From Yersinia artesiana (GTDB taxonomy: Bacteria > Pseudomonadota > Gammaproteobacteria > Enterobacterales > Enterobacteriaceae): DNA of 64,000 bases. Shown here in pieces: positions 12,400 to 25,754 of this stretch. Every line of letters starts with the position of its first letter. Position 1 is the first letter of the stretch. The stretch is from assembly GCF_902726545.1 (NCBI RefSeq), contig NZ_CACVAD010000001.1, forward strand, positions 124,001 to 188,000. The letters run 5' to 3'. Under the pieces are notes generated by a model. The model was not told the DNA's origin, did not search any database, and saw only the letters and a program-made list of their open reading frames with translations. Position numbers and translations under genes: made by a program.

Positions 12400-13743
12400 C
12401 TAGCGGTAGCGTTTTATCGGGCTATTTTGATCCTGCTCAGCCAGCCATGCCAGCTTTTCACCAATTTTGCCTTCCAGACCTCGGGATGACGGTAAATAGT
12501 AGCGGGTCGAGGCCATTTCTGGTGGAAAATAGTTCTCACCGGCAGCATAAGCATATTGTTCATCATGGGCATAACGGTATTCAGCCCCCAAACCCATTTC
12601 TTTCATGAGTTTAGTCGGCGCATTACGCAGATGTTCCGGCACATCAAAGTCAGGTTTATCACGCGCATCTTGCATTGCTGCTTTAAACGCCGTGTAAACC
12701 GCATTACTTTTCGGTGCACAGGCCAGATAAACAATTGCCTGAGCAATCGCTCGCTCACCTTCAGCCGGGCCAACACGGGTAAAACAATCCCACGCAGATA
12801 TCGCCACTTGCATCGCGCGGGGATCGGCATTGCCAATGTCCTCTGACGCTATCGCCAGTAAACGCCGGGCAACATAGAGCGGATCGCCACCTGCAGTGAT
12901 AATTCGCGCATACCAATACAAGGCCGCATCTGGCGCGGAACCACGAATCGATTTATGGACTGCCGAGATGAGGTCGTAATAACGATCACCTTTATTATCA
13001 AAGCGCGCGCTACGTTCACCTGATACTTCTTTCAGCAAATCCGGGGTTAACACTCGCACCCCGTTGGCATCTATTTCTGCCATATCCGCCATCATTTCAA
13101 GGCTATTCAAAGCACGGCGCGCATCGCCCCCCACCAATTCAGACATCATGCGGCGGGTTTCATCTGGCAGTTTTATATTCTGCCCACCATAGCCCCGACT
13201 GCTATCTGACATCGCTTGATCGATAACTTTTTCAATGTCTGCGGCGGTCAGCGCTTTTAGCAAATAGACGCGCGCTCGGGAGAGCAAAGCCGAATTCAGT
13301 TCAAATGAAGGGTTTTCAGTAGTGGCACCAATAAATGTGATCGTGCCATCTTCGATATGGGGTAAAAATGCATCTTGCTGACTTTTATTAAAGCGATGGA
13401 CTTCATCGACAAATAAAATAGTTCGCCGCCCCGCGTCGCGGTTTTGCCGGGCGCGCTCAATCGCTTCGCGAATTTCTTTAATGCCGGAGGTCACCGCAGA
13501 AATACGTTCAACATCCGCTTGACCATAACGGCCAATAATCTCTGCCAGCGTGGTTTTGCCGGTTCCCGGCGGCCCCCAGAGGATCATTGAGTGTAATTGC
13601 CCAGCAACGATTGCCCGCGGTAACGGTTTACCCGGAGCCAGCAAATGCTGCTGACCAATATATTGCTCCAACGTCAAAGGCCGCATACGCGCGGCCAATG
13701 GCTGAAACTCATTCTGGGAAAAGTCGAGGGACATATTACTCAC
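12400..13743 (-). CDS. rarA: Replication-associated recombination protein A (AAA+ ATPase)
   Basis: RarA/MgsA acts at stalled replication forks and is related to eukaryotic WRNIP1. The 447 aa match E. coli closely. Walker A GPPGTGKT is at residues 57-64 and Walker [11 protein letters not shown] near 109-118. The C-terminal half is the tetramerisation region, ending in [20 protein letters not shown]. It starts 7 bp after the lolA stop, so lolA-rarA are one transcript, and serS follows on the same strand. Confidence 0.97.
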   Translation of the reverse strand: MSNMSLDFSQNEFQPLAARMRPLTLEQYIGQQHLLAPGKPLPRAIVAGQLHSMILWGPPGTGKTTLAEIIGRYGQADVERISAVTSGIKEIREAIERARQNRDAGRRTILFVDEVHRFNKSQQDAFLPHIEDGTITFIGATTENPSFELNSALLSRARVYLLKALTAADIEKVIDQAMSDSSRGYGGQNIKLPDETRRMMSELVGGDARRALNSLEMMADMAEIDANGVRVLTPDLLKEVSGERSARFDNKGDRYYDLISAVHKSIRGSAPDAALYWYARIITAGGDPLYVARRLLAIASEDIGNADPRAMQVAISAWDCFTRVGPAEGERAIAQAIVYLACAPKSNAVYTAFKAAMQDARDKPDFDVPEHLRNAPTKLMKEMGLGAEYRYAHDEQYAYAAGENYFPPEMASTRYYLPSSRGLEGKIGEKLAWLAEQDQNSPIKRYR

Positions 13744-13750
13744 ACTGACC

Positions 13751-14362
13751 TCACTGCCGCTGGTCGTCCAGCGTTACGCCTTTTGGTAGGGTAAATTTAA
13801 ATTTGCTGGCATCCGCTGAGCTATTTTGCTGACCTTTCAGTGTATAAGCGCTGCGCTGCCCATCTTGCTCAACCGCAGTAAAGCTCTTGATAGTGCCCGT
13901 TGGCGTTACTGTGATAGCAAATTGCTTTAGATTGCCGCTGGCGCTCTTAGGTGTCAGCTCAAAATCGTCACCTTTCTGCTTCACATTATACTGCTTCCAA
14001 TCATCCGGGTTATTGCGGGTAATAAGCATAAATGGCGTGTTACCTGTGGCATTTTTCAGCCAGGTCGCCGTTGCCTGCTCAACGAATGGGTTATAGAACC
14101 ACAATGTTTCACCATCAGAAATCAAAATGCTCTCGTCAGGTGAAGTCATATGCCAGTTAAATAAATTAGGCCGTTTCACCCATAACTCACCCTCACCTTC
14201 TTGTACCGCGGCTCCCTCTGAGCTGGTCACTTTTTGTGAGAAGTTAGCATGAAAACTGTTCACCTTACTCAGGCGAGCTTGTAAGTCGGAACTGGCATCG
14301 GCCAGTGCGTGAGCCGAAATTAACCCCGATAACAGACAGCAAGCTACAAGCAGTTTTTTCAT
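13751..14362 (-). CDS. lolA: Outer-membrane lipoprotein carrier protein LolA
   Basis: Periplasmic chaperone that takes lipoproteins from LolCDE and delivers them to LolB at the outer membrane. It is 203 aa with a signal peptide cleaved after HALA (residue 21), leaving [10 protein letters not shown] as the mature start. Typical segments are [20 protein letters not shown] and [14 protein letters not shown]. The start ATG of [13 protein letters not shown] was chosen because an in-frame upstream ATG would bury the signal peptide. It lies between ftsK and rarA, as in E. coli. Confidence 0.97.
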   Translation of the reverse strand: MKKLLVACCLLSGLISAHALADASSDLQARLSKVNSFHANFSQKVTSSEGAAVQEGEGELWVKRPNLFNWHMTSPDESILISDGETLWFYNPFVEQATATWLKNATGNTPFMLITRNNPDDWKQYNVKQKGDDFELTPKSASGNLKQFAITVTPTGTIKSFTAVEQDGQRSAYTLKGQQNSSADASKFKFTLPKGVTLDDQRQ

Positions 14363-14420
14363 TATTCTAAATACCTTATAAAATTCTCTGATAAATATGG
14401 GGTGTACGCTTTTTTGCATA

Positions 14421-14439
14421 AGGGCCGCAAAGCGGCCCT
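14421..14439. other. GC hairpin between ftsK and lolA
   Basis: Perfect 8 bp stem AGGGCCGC-AAA-GCGGCCCT. On the minus strand it is not followed by T residues, so read-through from ftsK into lolA is likely. Confidence 0.55.
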
Positions 14440-14471
14440 GTCTATGATAACTGCCTCAGAGCAAAATATGA

Positions 14472-17400
14472 CTACTCATGTGGCGGCGGGGCCAATACCT
14501 CACGATTACCGTTATGGCCCGGTGTACTGACAATCTGCTGGGCTTCCATCTGTTCGATGATACGTGCAGCGCGGTTATACCCGATACGGAATTGGCGTTG
14601 CACCCCGGAGATAGATGCCCGGCGTTTCTCCAATACGAAGCTCACAGCTTGATCGAACAGTGGGTCCAACTCTTCGTCGCTATCCAGGCCAAGGCTACCG
14701 CCTTCACCCTCGTCTCCGCCACTGAGAATGCTCTCAATATATTGAGGCCGGCCTCGCGCTTTCCAATCATTAACGACTGCGTGTACTTCTTGATCTCGGA
14801 CAAAAGCGCCGTGAACACGTACCGGAATTGAGGAGTTAGGTGCCATATACAACATGTCCCCCATACCCAGTAGTGACTCTGCACCGCCCTGATCAAGGAT
14901 AGTTCGTGAGTCAATCTTGCTGGAAACCGTAAATGCGATACGGGTTGGGATATTGGCTTTAATCAAGCCAGTAATTACATCCACTGAGGGTCGCTGAGTT
15001 GCCAGAACCAAATGAATACCGGCAGCTCGGGCTTTTTGTGCCAAACGAGCAATCAACTCTTCAACTTTCTTGCCCACCGTCATCATCAGGTCAGCAAACT
15101 CATCCACCATGACGACGATATAAGGTAATTTCACCAACATTGGCGGTGAAATATCCATGCTATCGGAGGGTTTCCAGAATGGGTCTGGAATTGGTCGCCC
15201 CATAGCTTCAGCTTGTGCAACTCGCTCATTGTACCCGGCAAGGTTACGTACGCCCAACGCAGACATCAGCTTATAACGCCGTTCCATTTCGCCGACACAC
15301 CAACGTAGCGCATTCGCGGCATCCTTCATATCCGTAACCACTTCGGTTAACAGATGAGGGATGCCCTCATACACTGACAGCTCCAGCATTTTCGGGTCAA
15401 TCATGATAAAACGCACATCATCAGGCGTGGCTTTATACAAGATGCTGAGGATCATGGCGTTAACACCTACCGATTTACCGGAACCGGTTGTACCCGCCAC
15501 CAGCAAATGAGGCATTTTTGCAAGATCAGCTACTACCGGTTGCCCGGCAATATCTTTACCTAACACGATAGCTAACGGTGATGGATTATCACGGAATTTG
15601 GCGCAATCAAGCACTTCGCGCAAATAAACGGTCTGACGATGTTTGTTCGGCAGCTCCAATCCGACATAAGGTTTGCCAGGAATAACCTCAACCACACGCA
15701 CAGCAATGGCCGATAGCGAACGGGCCAGGTCACGAGAAAGATTGGAGATACGTGAAGCTTTGACGCCAGGGGCTAAATCAAGCTCAAAGCGGGTAATCAC
15801 CGGCCCTGGTGAGATACCGACCACTTCCGCTTTCACCCGATAATCCCCTAGACGCGCTTCCACCAGACGAGCCGTTTGCTCCAAAGCGAACATATCGACC
15901 GGCTCTTCTTCCGCTGGCGGTGAAGAAAGGAGGTCCAGTGTAGGTAATGGTGTTGTTGGTTTCACCAATGGTTGGTCATTACGCATCAGGAATGGGTGAA
16001 TCAAACTATCCATCGCCGGGATCGGCTGCACTGGTGACACGGGCTGTGTTGATGCCGTAGGCTGCACTGGTGTTGATTGACCTGAATATGTTTGATGAGT
16101 TTGATTTACCCCTGATACCTGATAGCCCGAGACCTGTTCAGTGTGCTCTGGTACTGAAGAACTTTGCACCGGTGCAGGCTGTGCGGCTTCGTCAACATAC
16201 GGCGACAACGTAAACAGAGGCTCACGCGGGCTCTCATCAACCAGATCGGCAACAGGAGAGAATGTAAAGGCACTGCGAGTATCTACCGGCTGCATCTCTT
16301 CAACAGCAACATGTTCATATTGACTATTGTCACTGTTTTCACCCTGCATTGCGCCATAACGATGTTGTTGCTGCGCGGCAAAAGCTTGTCGTAATGCCGC
16401 CTCTTGCAAGGCTTGCTCATCTTCCGGCTCAACCGCTGCGAAAGTATTCACTCCCGCATCGGCTGATTGCCCATAACGCTCAGATTGTTGATCAGCAAAG
16501 GCTTTACGCAAGATTGCCTGTTCTAATGCATCATCATCTTCAGATGCGACAGCTGCGGTGAACGGCGTCTGAGGTGCTTGTGCTTCTTGCTCACGTTGCT
16601 CCTGCTCCGCCATACGTTGAGACGGAAGTTTGATCCCGTATGATGCCAGCTCGCGCCTTGTAGGAATACGAACAGGGTTAGGCCGTGGCAACTCCGGTCC
16701 TATACCTTGTTTAACCTGCGAACTGCTATCACTGGTAGCGGTAAATGCTGGCATAAACGTAGCTGCGGCTGCACTTGCCGCGACAATCCCAACGGTAGAT
16801 TCAGGGCGATTGACGGCCCCCATAGCAGCCAGACTATCAGTATCTGTGCCTAATCCTGGGTTCATATAAGGTGTATTTTCCACCTGATCGCTCTGCTGTT
16901 GTGCCGCAGAAAAATCAAATGGTGAATGGCTGACAGGGGATGTTGGTTTATCCCATGAACCCAGTTGAGGTTCAGGCCGTTCAACCGGTGGTGCCATACG
17001 TGTTGGCGCAGGAGACGTCGCTTCTTGTGGAATCTCAAAAGAATAGAGCGGCGGTGTCGCGGCGACATTATCAGCCATCGGCTCTGTACCGTGGTTGATA
17101 ACGGGTTCAGACGGATTCCCTGTAGATGCTAATACCGGTTGTTCACCATTATCAGTCGCACGCAATATACTCAGTAATGGATCATAATTATTTAATGGAT
17201 CATTGCTTTCAGCCGCAATTTTATCTGTCGGAATTGCTCCATCTAATATTGGACTGGCAGGTGTGTCAGTTACCGATGGTGCCGAGAACAACACATCGTC
17301 GTCATCTGCATAGGCTGAATTTGCCGCCAGTGCGGTAGTCGCGGCTACACCCGCTATCGCTGTATTATTGGCACCCTTATCTTGCTCGGCGGTATTCGCT

Positions 17401-18059
17401 TCTTCAATTTGGTCATCTTCATCGTCATAACGTTCTTCACGACGCGAACGATTCGTCATAAATGTCAAAGAGCCTAAGACGAGCCCACCAATTTTTTCCG
17501 CAATAACCAACCATGACCAGCCAGTGAAAAGTGTCAGACCAACAGCCCAGATACAAAGCAATGTTAGGGTCGCACCAACGCCATTGAACCACGGCAACAT
17601 GGCATTACTGAATAGACTACCGATTACCCCACCAGAGGCGAAGTAATACAGATCGTCAATATTTAATGCAGCCAGCCCGCATGACGTTAAAATCAGCGCT
17701 AATATGCCAATCAGGCGCAGCGAGAGAGCAAAGTAATCGATATGTTCACTGGCATCACGTTGGCGGAATGCAGCCCAACACAACATCACCATAATGGCGG
17801 GGATGGCATAAGCCAATACACCAAAAGTGAAGAACAATGTATCGGCCATCCAGGCACCAACACTCCCTCCAAGATTATGGATAGGCTCGTGCCATGAGGT
17901 TTGTGACCAACTCGGGTCTGAAGGATTGAAACTGAGCAGCGCGGCCATAAGGAAGGCTGCCAAAATCGTTACTACAATCAAAACAGCCTCAAGCAAACGA
18001 CGCCCACTGCTGAGTTTTTTCAAAGTAACTTCTTTATCTTCTGTATATTCCTGGCTCAA
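14472..18059 (-). CDS. ftsK: DNA translocase FtsK
   Basis: Septal DNA pump that clears chromosome termini and activates XerCD recombination at dif. It is 1195 aa. The N-terminus has about four membrane segments (near 24-43, 76-97, 113-134 and 161-182). A long Pro/Gln/Ser/acidic linker runs from about 205 to 715. The RecA-like motor has Walker A GTTGSGKS at 856-863 and Walker [11 protein letters not shown] at 981-990. The C-terminal winged-helix gamma domain ([19 protein letters not shown]) reads KOPS sequences. The linker contains two related units near 507-530 and 546-569 (consensus ALxxAxLRxAFAxQQxxRYG). It lies downstream of lrp on the same strand, with a LexA-type box between them. Confidence 0.98.
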   Translation of the reverse strand: MSQEYTEDKEVTLKKLSSGRRLLEAVLIVVTILAAFLMAALLSFNPSDPSWSQTSWHEPIHNLGGSVGAWMADTLFFTFGVLAYAIPAIMVMLCWAAFRQRDASEHIDYFALSLRLIGILALILTSCGLAALNIDDLYYFASGGVIGSLFSNAMLPWFNGVGATLTLLCIWAVGLTLFTGWSWLVIAEKIGGLVLGSLTFMTNRSRREERYDDEDDQIEEANTAEQDKGANNTAIAGVAATTALAANSAYADDDDVLFSAPSVTDTPASPILDGAIPTDKIAAESNDPLNNYDPLLSILRATDNGEQPVLASTGNPSEPVINHGTEPMADNVAATPPLYSFEIPQEATSPAPTRMAPPVERPEPQLGSWDKPTSPVSHSPFDFSAAQQQSDQVENTPYMNPGLGTDTDSLAAMGAVNRPESTVGIVAASAAAATFMPAFTATSDSSSQVKQGIGPELPRPNPVRIPTRRELASYGIKLPSQRMAEQEQREQEAQAPQTPFTAAVASEDDDALEQAILRKAFADQQSERYGQSADAGVNTFAAVEPEDEQALQEAALRQAFAAQQQHRYGAMQGENSDNSQYEHVAVEEMQPVDTRSAFTFSPVADLVDESPREPLFTLSPYVDEAAQPAPVQSSSVPEHTEQVSGYQVSGVNQTHQTYSGQSTPVQPTASTQPVSPVQPIPAMDSLIHPFLMRNDQPLVKPTTPLPTLDLLSSPPAEEEPVDMFALEQTARLVEARLGDYRVKAEVVGISPGPVITRFELDLAPGVKASRISNLSRDLARSLSAIAVRVVEVIPGKPYVGLELPNKHRQTVYLREVLDCAKFRDNPSPLAIVLGKDIAGQPVVADLAKMPHLLVAGTTGSGKSVGVNAMILSILYKATPDDVRFIMIDPKMLELSVYEGIPHLLTEVVTDMKDAANALRWCVGEMERRYKLMSALGVRNLAGYNERVAQAEAMGRPIPDPFWKPSDSMDISPPMLVKLPYIVVMVDEFADLMMTVGKKVEELIARLAQKARAAGIHLVLATQRPSVDVITGLIKANIPTRIAFTVSSKIDSRTILDQGGAESLLGMGDMLYMAPNSSIPVRVHGAFVRDQEVHAVVNDWKARGRPQYIESILSGGDEGEGGSLGLDSDEELDPLFDQAVSFVLEKRRASISGVQRQFRIGYNRAARIIEQMEAQQIVSTPGHNGNREVLAPPPHE

Positions 18060-18100
18060 GAAAGGCTCTCCAGGTTCCTGTTAACTGGTATGAGTAGCAA

Positions 18101-18120
18101 CGCCGAGAACCCTCCCGGCG
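18101..18120 (-). other. Hairpin in the lrp-ftsK gap
   Basis: CGCCG / CGGCG stem with a 10 nt loop, 41 bp before the ftsK start. It may be a weak lrp terminator or lie in the ftsK leader. There is no long T tract on the minus strand. Confidence 0.45.
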
Positions 18121-18126
18121 CTGAAA

Positions 18127-18142
18127 CTGTATGAATAAACAG
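18127..18142 (-). promoter_or_regulatory. LexA-type SOS box upstream of ftsK
   Basis: CTGT-ATGAATAA-ACAG matches the LexA consensus CTGT-N8-ACAG with perfect outer arms. It is 68 bp before the ftsK start. In E. coli the proximal ftsK promoter is SOS-inducible (dinH), so the position fits known regulation. Confidence 0.7.
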
Positions 18143-18180
18143 GAGTGTAACCAAATTACTCAGGTTTTGCACCTGCCTGT

Positions 18181-18675
18181 TTACCGCGTTTTAATAACAA
18201 GGCGGTTACTCTGTTTCACTTCTTCCATGACTACATAGGTACGTGTGTCATTCACGCCCGGTAGGCGAAGCAAGGTCTCGCCGAGTAATGTACGGTAAGC
18301 TGACATATCAGGTACACGGGTTTTCAACAAATAGTCGAAATCGCCGGAAACCAGGTGACACTCTTGAATTTCCTCAAGATTTTTTACAGCAGCATTAAAT
18401 TGCTCAAATACATCCGGAGCGCCACGATTCAGAGTAATCTCAACGATAACCAACAATGATGCATCCAAATACTGTGGATTAAGCAATGCGGTATAGCCAT
18501 GAATGAAGCCCTGACGCTCTAAGCGGCGAACCCGTTCCAAACATGGTGTTGGTGACAACCCTACTCGTTTTGAAAGCTCGACGTTGGAGATACGCCCATC
18601 CTTTTGTAATTCATTCAGGATGTTACGATCTATACGATCAAGCTCTTTCCCCGGACGTTTTTTATTATCTATCAT
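18181..18675 (-). CDS. lrp: Leucine-responsive regulatory protein Lrp
   Basis: Global regulator of amino-acid metabolism, transport and fimbriae; it binds DNA as octamers and responds to leucine. The 164 aa match E. coli almost throughout. The N-terminal helix-turn-helix is around residues 20-60 (LNELQKDGRISNVELSKRVG and SPTPCLERVRRLE) and a C-terminal RAM ligand domain follows. I chose the start MIDNKKRPGKEL, which fits the family; an upstream in-frame ATG would add 24 unrelated residues. It has a long leader shared with the divergent trxB promoter region. Confidence 0.98.
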   Translation of the reverse strand: MIDNKKRPGKELDRIDRNILNELQKDGRISNVELSKRVGLSPTPCLERVRRLERQGFIHGYTALLNPQYLDASLLVIVEITLNRGAPDVFEQFNAAVKNLEEIQECHLVSGDFDYLLKTRVPDMSAYRTLLGETLLRLPGVNDTRTYVVMEEVKQSNRLVIKTR

Positions 18676-20406
<1,731 letters not shown>

Positions 20407-20437
20407 CATCTGACATAATTGATCCACCGAATACAAA

Positions 20438-20472
20438 CGGGCAGCTGACAAATATGTGAGCTGCCCGTTTTT
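20438..20472 (+). terminator. Terminator of trxB
   Basis: Stem CGGGCAGCT / AGCTGCCCG with a 12 nt loop, followed by TTTTT. Confidence 0.88.
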
Positions 20473-20679
20473 AATTTCTATTGGCCCTTTATTTTGTATC
20501 TCAGCATGTCAATGAAAAACAGCAAATTATAGATATCGACTAATGCGGCAACTATCACAAGCATTATGGTTTCACCTCATGGCATGACGAGGTAATATTG
20601 CCCCTCGCTGGTTTGCCATCTCGAAAGGTGACAACCATTTTTTGACATTTTCCCGTACTTTGCGCAGACAAATTGCCCG

Positions 20680-22446
20680 ATGAATAAAACACGACAGTAT
20701 GAGTTGATTCGTTGGCTGAAAAAACAAAGCGCCCCCGCGCAACGTTGGCTCCGCCTGTCCATGTTACTTGGCCTCCTCAGCGGATTATTGATTATTGCTC
20801 AAGCATGGCTGTTAGCCACCTTGCTGCAATCTTTAATTATCGATAAAGTCCCCCGCGCAGAATTAATCACTGATTTTGGTTTGCTGGCAGGAACCTTCGC
20901 CGTGCGCGCCGTGATCAGTTGGTTACGTGAGCGAGTGGGGTTTATTTGCGGCATGAAAGTGCGCCAACAAATCCGCAAAACAGTATTAGACCGATTAGAA
21001 CAACTCGGCCCTGCCTGGGTAAGAGGCAAACCAGCCGGAAGTTGGGCGACGATTATTTTGGAACAGATTGAAGATATGCAGGATTACTATTCTCGCTATC
21101 TGCCACAAATGTATTTGGCTGTTCTTATTCCGGTGCTGATTCTCATTGCTGTCTTCCCGATCAACTGGGCGGCAGGTTTAATTCTATTCGTCACCGCGCC
21201 GCTGATCCCTTTGTTTATGGCACTGGTGGGAATGGGGGCAGCCGATGCTAACCGGCGTAATTTTGTAGCATTGGCCCGCCTGAGTGGTAACTTCCTCGAT
21301 CGTCTACGCGGCCTGGACACCTTACGGCTATTTAACCGCGCTAAAGCGGAAACAGACCAAATCCGCGAATCCTCAGAAGATTTCCGCCGCCGCACGATGG
21401 AAGTGTTGCGAATGGCCTTCCTCTCCTCTGCCGTATTGGAGTTTTTCGCCGCCATTTCCATCGCAGTTGTTGCTGTCTATTTCGGCTTCTCTTATTTGGG
21501 AGAATTAAATTTTGGCAGCTACGGCCTTGGTGTCACACTGTTTGCAGGTTTTCTGGTTTTGATTTTGGCACCTGAATTCTTCCAGCCATTGCGAGATTTA
21601 GGCACGTTTTATCACGCCAAAGCACAAGCTGTTGGGGCTGCTGAATCACTGGTTACCTTTTTGAGCACTGACGGTGAAACTATTGGCCGGGGTGATAAAG
21701 TTCTTGATGGCACTGATTCCATCGCTCTCGAAGCAAATGAACTGGAAATACTATCTCCTACGGGTACCCGTTTGGCTGGGCCACTAACGTTCTCCCTATC
21801 AGCGGGGAAACGAGTTGCTATCGTTGGTCTGAGTGGTGCGGGCAAAAGCTCATTGCTTAACCTGCTATTGGGTTTTTTACCTTATCGCGGCTCATTAAAA
21901 ATCAACAATATAGAGTTGCGTGAATTGGATCCGCAAACCTGGCGTGAGCAGCTAAGTTGGGTCGGACAGAATCCGCACTTGCCGGAACAGACACTGGTTG
22001 CCAATATTTTGCTGGGCCAACCTGATGCTAACAATGACCAATTACAACTGGCGATTGAACGCGCGTATATCAATGAGTTCCTCAATGACTTGCCGCAAGG
22101 GTTAGATACGGAGGTCGGTGACCATTCAGCGCGACTTTCTGTTGGGCAAGCCCAGCGAGTAGCTGTTGCCAGAGCATTGCTGAACCCATGCCGACTCTTG
22201 CTATTAGACGAACCTACGGCCAGTTTGGATGCCCATAGTGAGCAATTGGTCATGAAAGCGCTTGAAGAAGCCTCTCGTAGGCAGACGACACTGCTGGTCA
22301 CTCATCAGTTGGAAGATACGTTGGGATATGATCAAATCTGGGTGATGGATAATGGTCTTTTAATTCAACAAGGTGATTACTCCAGCTTAAGTCAAGCTGA
22401 CGGTTCATTTGCCAATCTGCTGTCCCACCGCAGTGAGGAGCTTTAA
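20680..22446 (+). CDS. cydD: Heterodimeric ABC exporter subunit CydD (glutathione/cysteine)
   Basis: With CydC it exports cysteine and glutathione to the periplasm, which is needed to assemble cytochrome bd. It is 588 aa, with an N-terminal six-segment exporter domain and a C-terminal ATPase. Walker A GLSGAGKS is near 383, the signature LSVGQAQR near 486, and Walker B LLLLDEPTASLD follows. The signature has Val-Gly-Gln in place of Gly-Gly-Gln, as known for CydD. cydC starts 2 bp after the stop, so they are one transcript. Confidence 0.97.
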   Translation: MNKTRQYELIRWLKKQSAPAQRWLRLSMLLGLLSGLLIIAQAWLLATLLQSLIIDKVPRAELITDFGLLAGTFAVRAVISWLRERVGFICGMKVRQQIRKTVLDRLEQLGPAWVRGKPAGSWATIILEQIEDMQDYYSRYLPQMYLAVLIPVLILIAVFPINWAAGLILFVTAPLIPLFMALVGMGAADANRRNFVALARLSGNFLDRLRGLDTLRLFNRAKAETDQIRESSEDFRRRTMEVLRMAFLSSAVLEFFAAISIAVVAVYFGFSYLGELNFGSYGLGVTLFAGFLVLILAPEFFQPLRDLGTFYHAKAQAVGAAESLVTFLSTDGETIGRGDKVLDGTDSIALEANELEILSPTGTRLAGPLTFSLSAGKRVAIVGLSGAGKSSLLNLLLGFLPYRGSLKINNIELRELDPQTWREQLSWVGQNPHLPEQTLVANILLGQPDANNDQLQLAIERAYINEFLNDLPQGLDTEVGDHSARLSVGQAQRVAVARALLNPCRLLLLDEPTASLDAHSEQLVMKALEEASRRQTTLLVTHQLEDTLGYDQIWVMDNGLLIQQGDYSSLSQADGSFANLLSHRSEEL

Positions 22447-22448
22447 TC

Positions 22449-24173
22449 ATGCGAGTACTTCTCCCCTTTCTGGCGCTGTATCGCCGCCATTGGTTCCTAA
22501 TTTGCCTGGGTATTGTGTTGGCAATCATCACCCTACTCGCCAGTATCGGATTGCTCACTTTATCCGGTTGGTTTTTGGCAGGAACCGCCATTGCTGGCCC
22601 CGCAGGATTGTATACGTTTAACTATCTGCTCCCTGCGGCAGGTGTGCGAGGTGCTGCGATTACCCGAACAGCAGGCCGCTATGCCGAACGCGTTGTCAGC
22701 CATGACGCAACATTTAGAGTGCTGGCACATCTACGGGTATTTGCATTCCAGAAAATCTTACCACTTTCCCCTGCAGGTATTGCTCGCTTTCGCCAGAGCG
22801 AGTTACTGAACCGCCTGGTTGCCGATGTCGATACACTCGACCACCTCTATCTGCGGGTCATATCACCATTGGTTGCTGCTGTTGTCATCATAGCTGCCGT
22901 AACCTTTGGCCTGAGTTACATTGATGTCAATTTAGCATTGACGCTCGGTGCCATCCTACTTGGGTTGTTATTGTTAGTGCCGTTGATTTTCTATCGTGCT
23001 GGTAAGCCTATTGGCCGCGATTTAACTAACCTGCGTGGCCTTTATCGTTCACAACTGACTTCTTGGTTGCAAGGTCAAGCCGAACTATTGGTTTTCGGAG
23101 CATTACATCGTTTTCGTGCTTCATTAGAAGAGATTGAACAGCGTTGGATGATTCGCCAAAAGCAACAAGCATCCTTGGCGGGTTTATCTCAGGCTTTAAT
23201 GATTCTGGCTTCAGGTTTGACTGTCACATTAATTTTATGGCGAGCCGCTGACGGAATAGGAGGTGACAGCCAGCCAGGTGCATTGTTGGCGCTGTTCGTT
23301 TTCACATCGTTGGCGGCGTTTGAAGCTCTGTTACCCGTTGCAGGTGCTTTCCAGCACTTGGGGCAAGTTATTGCATCAGCGACTCGTGTTAGCCAGCTAA
23401 TGGAACAAAAACCCGAAGTGATATTCCCGACCAGCGGCCCCGCTGTAGCCCAACAGGTAGCGCTAGAAGTGACAGGGTTGAGTTTTACTTACCCACAGCA
23501 ACCCTTACCTGTTTTACAGAATATATCGCTGTCACTGGCCGCAGGGGAGCATATCGCACTATTGGGTCGTACGGGCTGTGGTAAGTCCACACTATTACAG
23601 TTACTAACCCGAGCATGGGATGCCAATGAAGGTGTCATTACGATAAACGGGAAACCTTTAGCCAGTTTCGATGAAACGACACTGCGCCAAATGATGACAG
23701 TGGTCAGCCAGCGGGTGCATATTTTCAGCAGTACATTGCGAGAAAATCTATTGCTGGCCTGCCCTACTGCAACAGATGAACAGCTAAAAATTGTTTTAAA
23801 ACAAGTTGGCTTGGCTAATTTGCTAGATAACGATGAAGGGCTGAATGCCTGGATGGGGGATGGTGGGCGGCCATTATCTGGGGGGGAACAACGTCGCTTA
23901 GCTATTGCTCGTGCGCTGCTGCATCCAGCACCGCTGCTGCTTCTCGACGAACCCACCGAAGGATTAGACGCAGAAACTGAGCAACAGATTCTCACGTTAT
24001 TACGCCAACACTGCCAGCATAAGAGCCTGATTATTGTCACACATCGCTTGTATGGGTTGGAATTTATGGATCGAATCTGTGTTATGGATGGAGGAAAGAT
24101 AGTTGAGCAAGGTAGCCACCAAAACTTGTTACAAAACAAAGGGCGCTACTACCAGTTCCATCAGCGGCATTAA
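22449..24173 (+). CDS. cydC: Heterodimeric ABC exporter subunit CydC
   Basis: Partner of CydD. It is 574 aa, with an N-terminal membrane domain (LLTLSGWFLAGTAIAGPAG near residue 35) and a C-terminal ATPase with Walker A GRTGCGKS near 372, signature LSGGEQRR near 475 and Walker B LLLLDEPTEGLD. It is tightly coupled to cydD. aat follows after 239 bp; in E. coli the same order is kept. Confidence 0.97.
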   Translation: MRVLLPFLALYRRHWFLICLGIVLAIITLLASIGLLTLSGWFLAGTAIAGPAGLYTFNYLLPAAGVRGAAITRTAGRYAERVVSHDATFRVLAHLRVFAFQKILPLSPAGIARFRQSELLNRLVADVDTLDHLYLRVISPLVAAVVIIAAVTFGLSYIDVNLALTLGAILLGLLLLVPLIFYRAGKPIGRDLTNLRGLYRSQLTSWLQGQAELLVFGALHRFRASLEEIEQRWMIRQKQQASLAGLSQALMILASGLTVTLILWRAADGIGGDSQPGALLALFVFTSLAAFEALLPVAGAFQHLGQVIASATRVSQLMEQKPEVIFPTSGPAVAQQVALEVTGLSFTYPQQPLPVLQNISLSLAAGEHIALLGRTGCGKSTLLQLLTRAWDANEGVITINGKPLASFDETTLRQMMTVVSQRVHIFSSTLRENLLLACPTATDEQLKIVLKQVGLANLLDNDEGLNAWMGDGGRPLSGGEQRRLAIARALLHPAPLLLLDEPTEGLDAETEQQILTLLRQHCQHKSLIIVTHRLYGLEFMDRICVMDGGKIVEQGSHQNLLQNKGRYYQFHQRH

Positions 24174-24412
24174 TACGCAGATGGTGTGCAAGTAAAGCGC
24201 CTAAACACAGACAATAGACAGATAATCAGCAAGTTTATAGCTAGTATTAAGTAAAGCTGCTGAAACCAAAGCAATATTATTGTTATTGATGATTATATCC
24301 AAAGTCATTAGAGCCACAGCCGAAGATGCAGCGAATACATCGTCGATAGCGCTGTGGTTCCCAATACAACGGGGATGCCCAAATGGGCCTGTAAGTGTCA
24401 TCAAGGGGATTT

Positions 24413-25138
24413 ATGCGCATCACACAGCTCTCTTCTCAATCATTTGCGTTCCCCTCGCCTGAGCTGGCTCTGCGCGAACCAAACGGATTGTTGGCCTTAG
24501 GGGGAGATCTATCTCCTCCTCGTTTGTTGGCCGCCTATGAACGGGGGATTTTCCCCTGGTTCAGTCCTGGAGAAATGATTTTATGGTGGTCACCTGACCC
24601 TAGAGCTGTATTGTACCCAGAAGATTTACATATCAGCCGTAGCATGCGGCGCTTTCTGCGCAACTGCCCTTATCGATTTACGCTCAACCACGCTTTTGAA
24701 GATGTTGTCCGTGCCTGTGCCACCCTGCGTGATGAGGGAACCTGGATTGGGGATGATGTACAGCAAGCTTATTACCAGTTACATACACTGGGCCACGCCC
24801 ATTCTGTAGAGGTTTGGTTGAAAAATGAACTGATTGGCGGTTTGTATGGTGTTTCAGTGGGCTCACTCTTTTGTGGTGAATCCATGTTTAGCAGGGCTAA
24901 TAATGCCTCAAAAAGCGCTTTAATGGTTTTTTGTCATCATTTTACCCGTCATGGTGGAGAACTGATTGACTGTCAGGTCCTCAACGCTCACACTGCGTCG
25001 CTGGGTGCGATTGAGATCCCACGCAACTTTTTTTTGCAACAGTTGAGTCAACTCCAGTTTAGTCCACTACCGGCTGAATGCTGGTTACCGCAATCGTTGA
25101 ATGTTTCATCCACGATGCAGGTAAAACTCAACCGTTGA
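24413..25138 (+). CDS. aat: Leucyl/phenylalanyl-tRNA-protein transferase
   Basis: Adds Leu or Phe from aminoacyl-tRNA to proteins with N-terminal Arg or Lys, marking them for ClpS-ClpAP. It is 241 aa. Typical segments are [42 protein letters not shown] and [19 protein letters not shown]. The start [11 protein letters not shown] is preceded by AAGGGGAT, a good ribosome site, so the longer frame beginning six codons upstream was not used. ClpS and ClpA, acting in the same pathway, are encoded close by. Confidence 0.97.
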   Translation: MRITQLSSQSFAFPSPELALREPNGLLALGGDLSPPRLLAAYERGIFPWFSPGEMILWWSPDPRAVLYPEDLHISRSMRRFLRNCPYRFTLNHAFEDVVRACATLRDEGTWIGDDVQQAYYQLHTLGHAHSVEVWLKNELIGGLYGVSVGSLFCGESMFSRANNASKSALMVFCHHFTRHGGELIDCQVLNAHTASLGAIEIPRNFFLQQLSQLQFSPLPAECWLPQSLNVSSTMQVKLNR

Positions 25139-25271
25139 AAAGAACCCCACATTAGGCTTTATCCCCTCTTCCCGGCAGACTAATTTTGCTGAAATGGTGC
25201 GATGACCGCCAACACTTCTTTACATAATGTGGGTTTTTCGGCATTATCTTGCCGGTTAAAAACTAAGGTAG

Positions 25272-25508
<237 letters not shown>

Positions 25509-25570
25509 TCGGCTAATCTGTCGCCAGTTTAAAGGCTGGCGAGCTCTGAGGATGTAGTCCCCACCTCCGG

Positions 25571-25600
25571 CGCCCTTTCCATTTAATGGCAGGGCGTTTT
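25571..25600 (+). terminator. Terminator of infA
   Basis: Stem CGCCCT / AGGGCG with a 14 nt loop, then TTTT. Confidence 0.7.
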
Positions 25601-25670
25601 GCGTTTTCTTTTATTTGTCAATTTAGTGCATTTATTCACCATACAAATAAAAGTAAAATGTGCAAAGAAA

Positions 25671-25708
25671 TAAAAAGGGCGATAGCTAAATTAGCTTATC
25701 GCCCTTTA
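25671..25708 (-). terminator. Terminator of clpA
   Basis: Long AT/GC stem (AAAGGGCGATAAGCTA / TAGCTATCGCCCTTT read on the minus strand) followed by TTATTTCTTT. The stem is nearly symmetrical, so it may also stop infA read-through. Confidence 0.85.
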
Positions 25709-25754
25709 TTTTGTTCTAAATATGCAGTTACAGCACAGTTAGCAAATGGCTAAC

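Noticed and set aside
25509-25754. Possible serW tRNA gene after infA, as in E. coli
   Set aside because: No tRNA-Ser acceptor, anticodon or T-loop sequence could be found; only terminators are visible.
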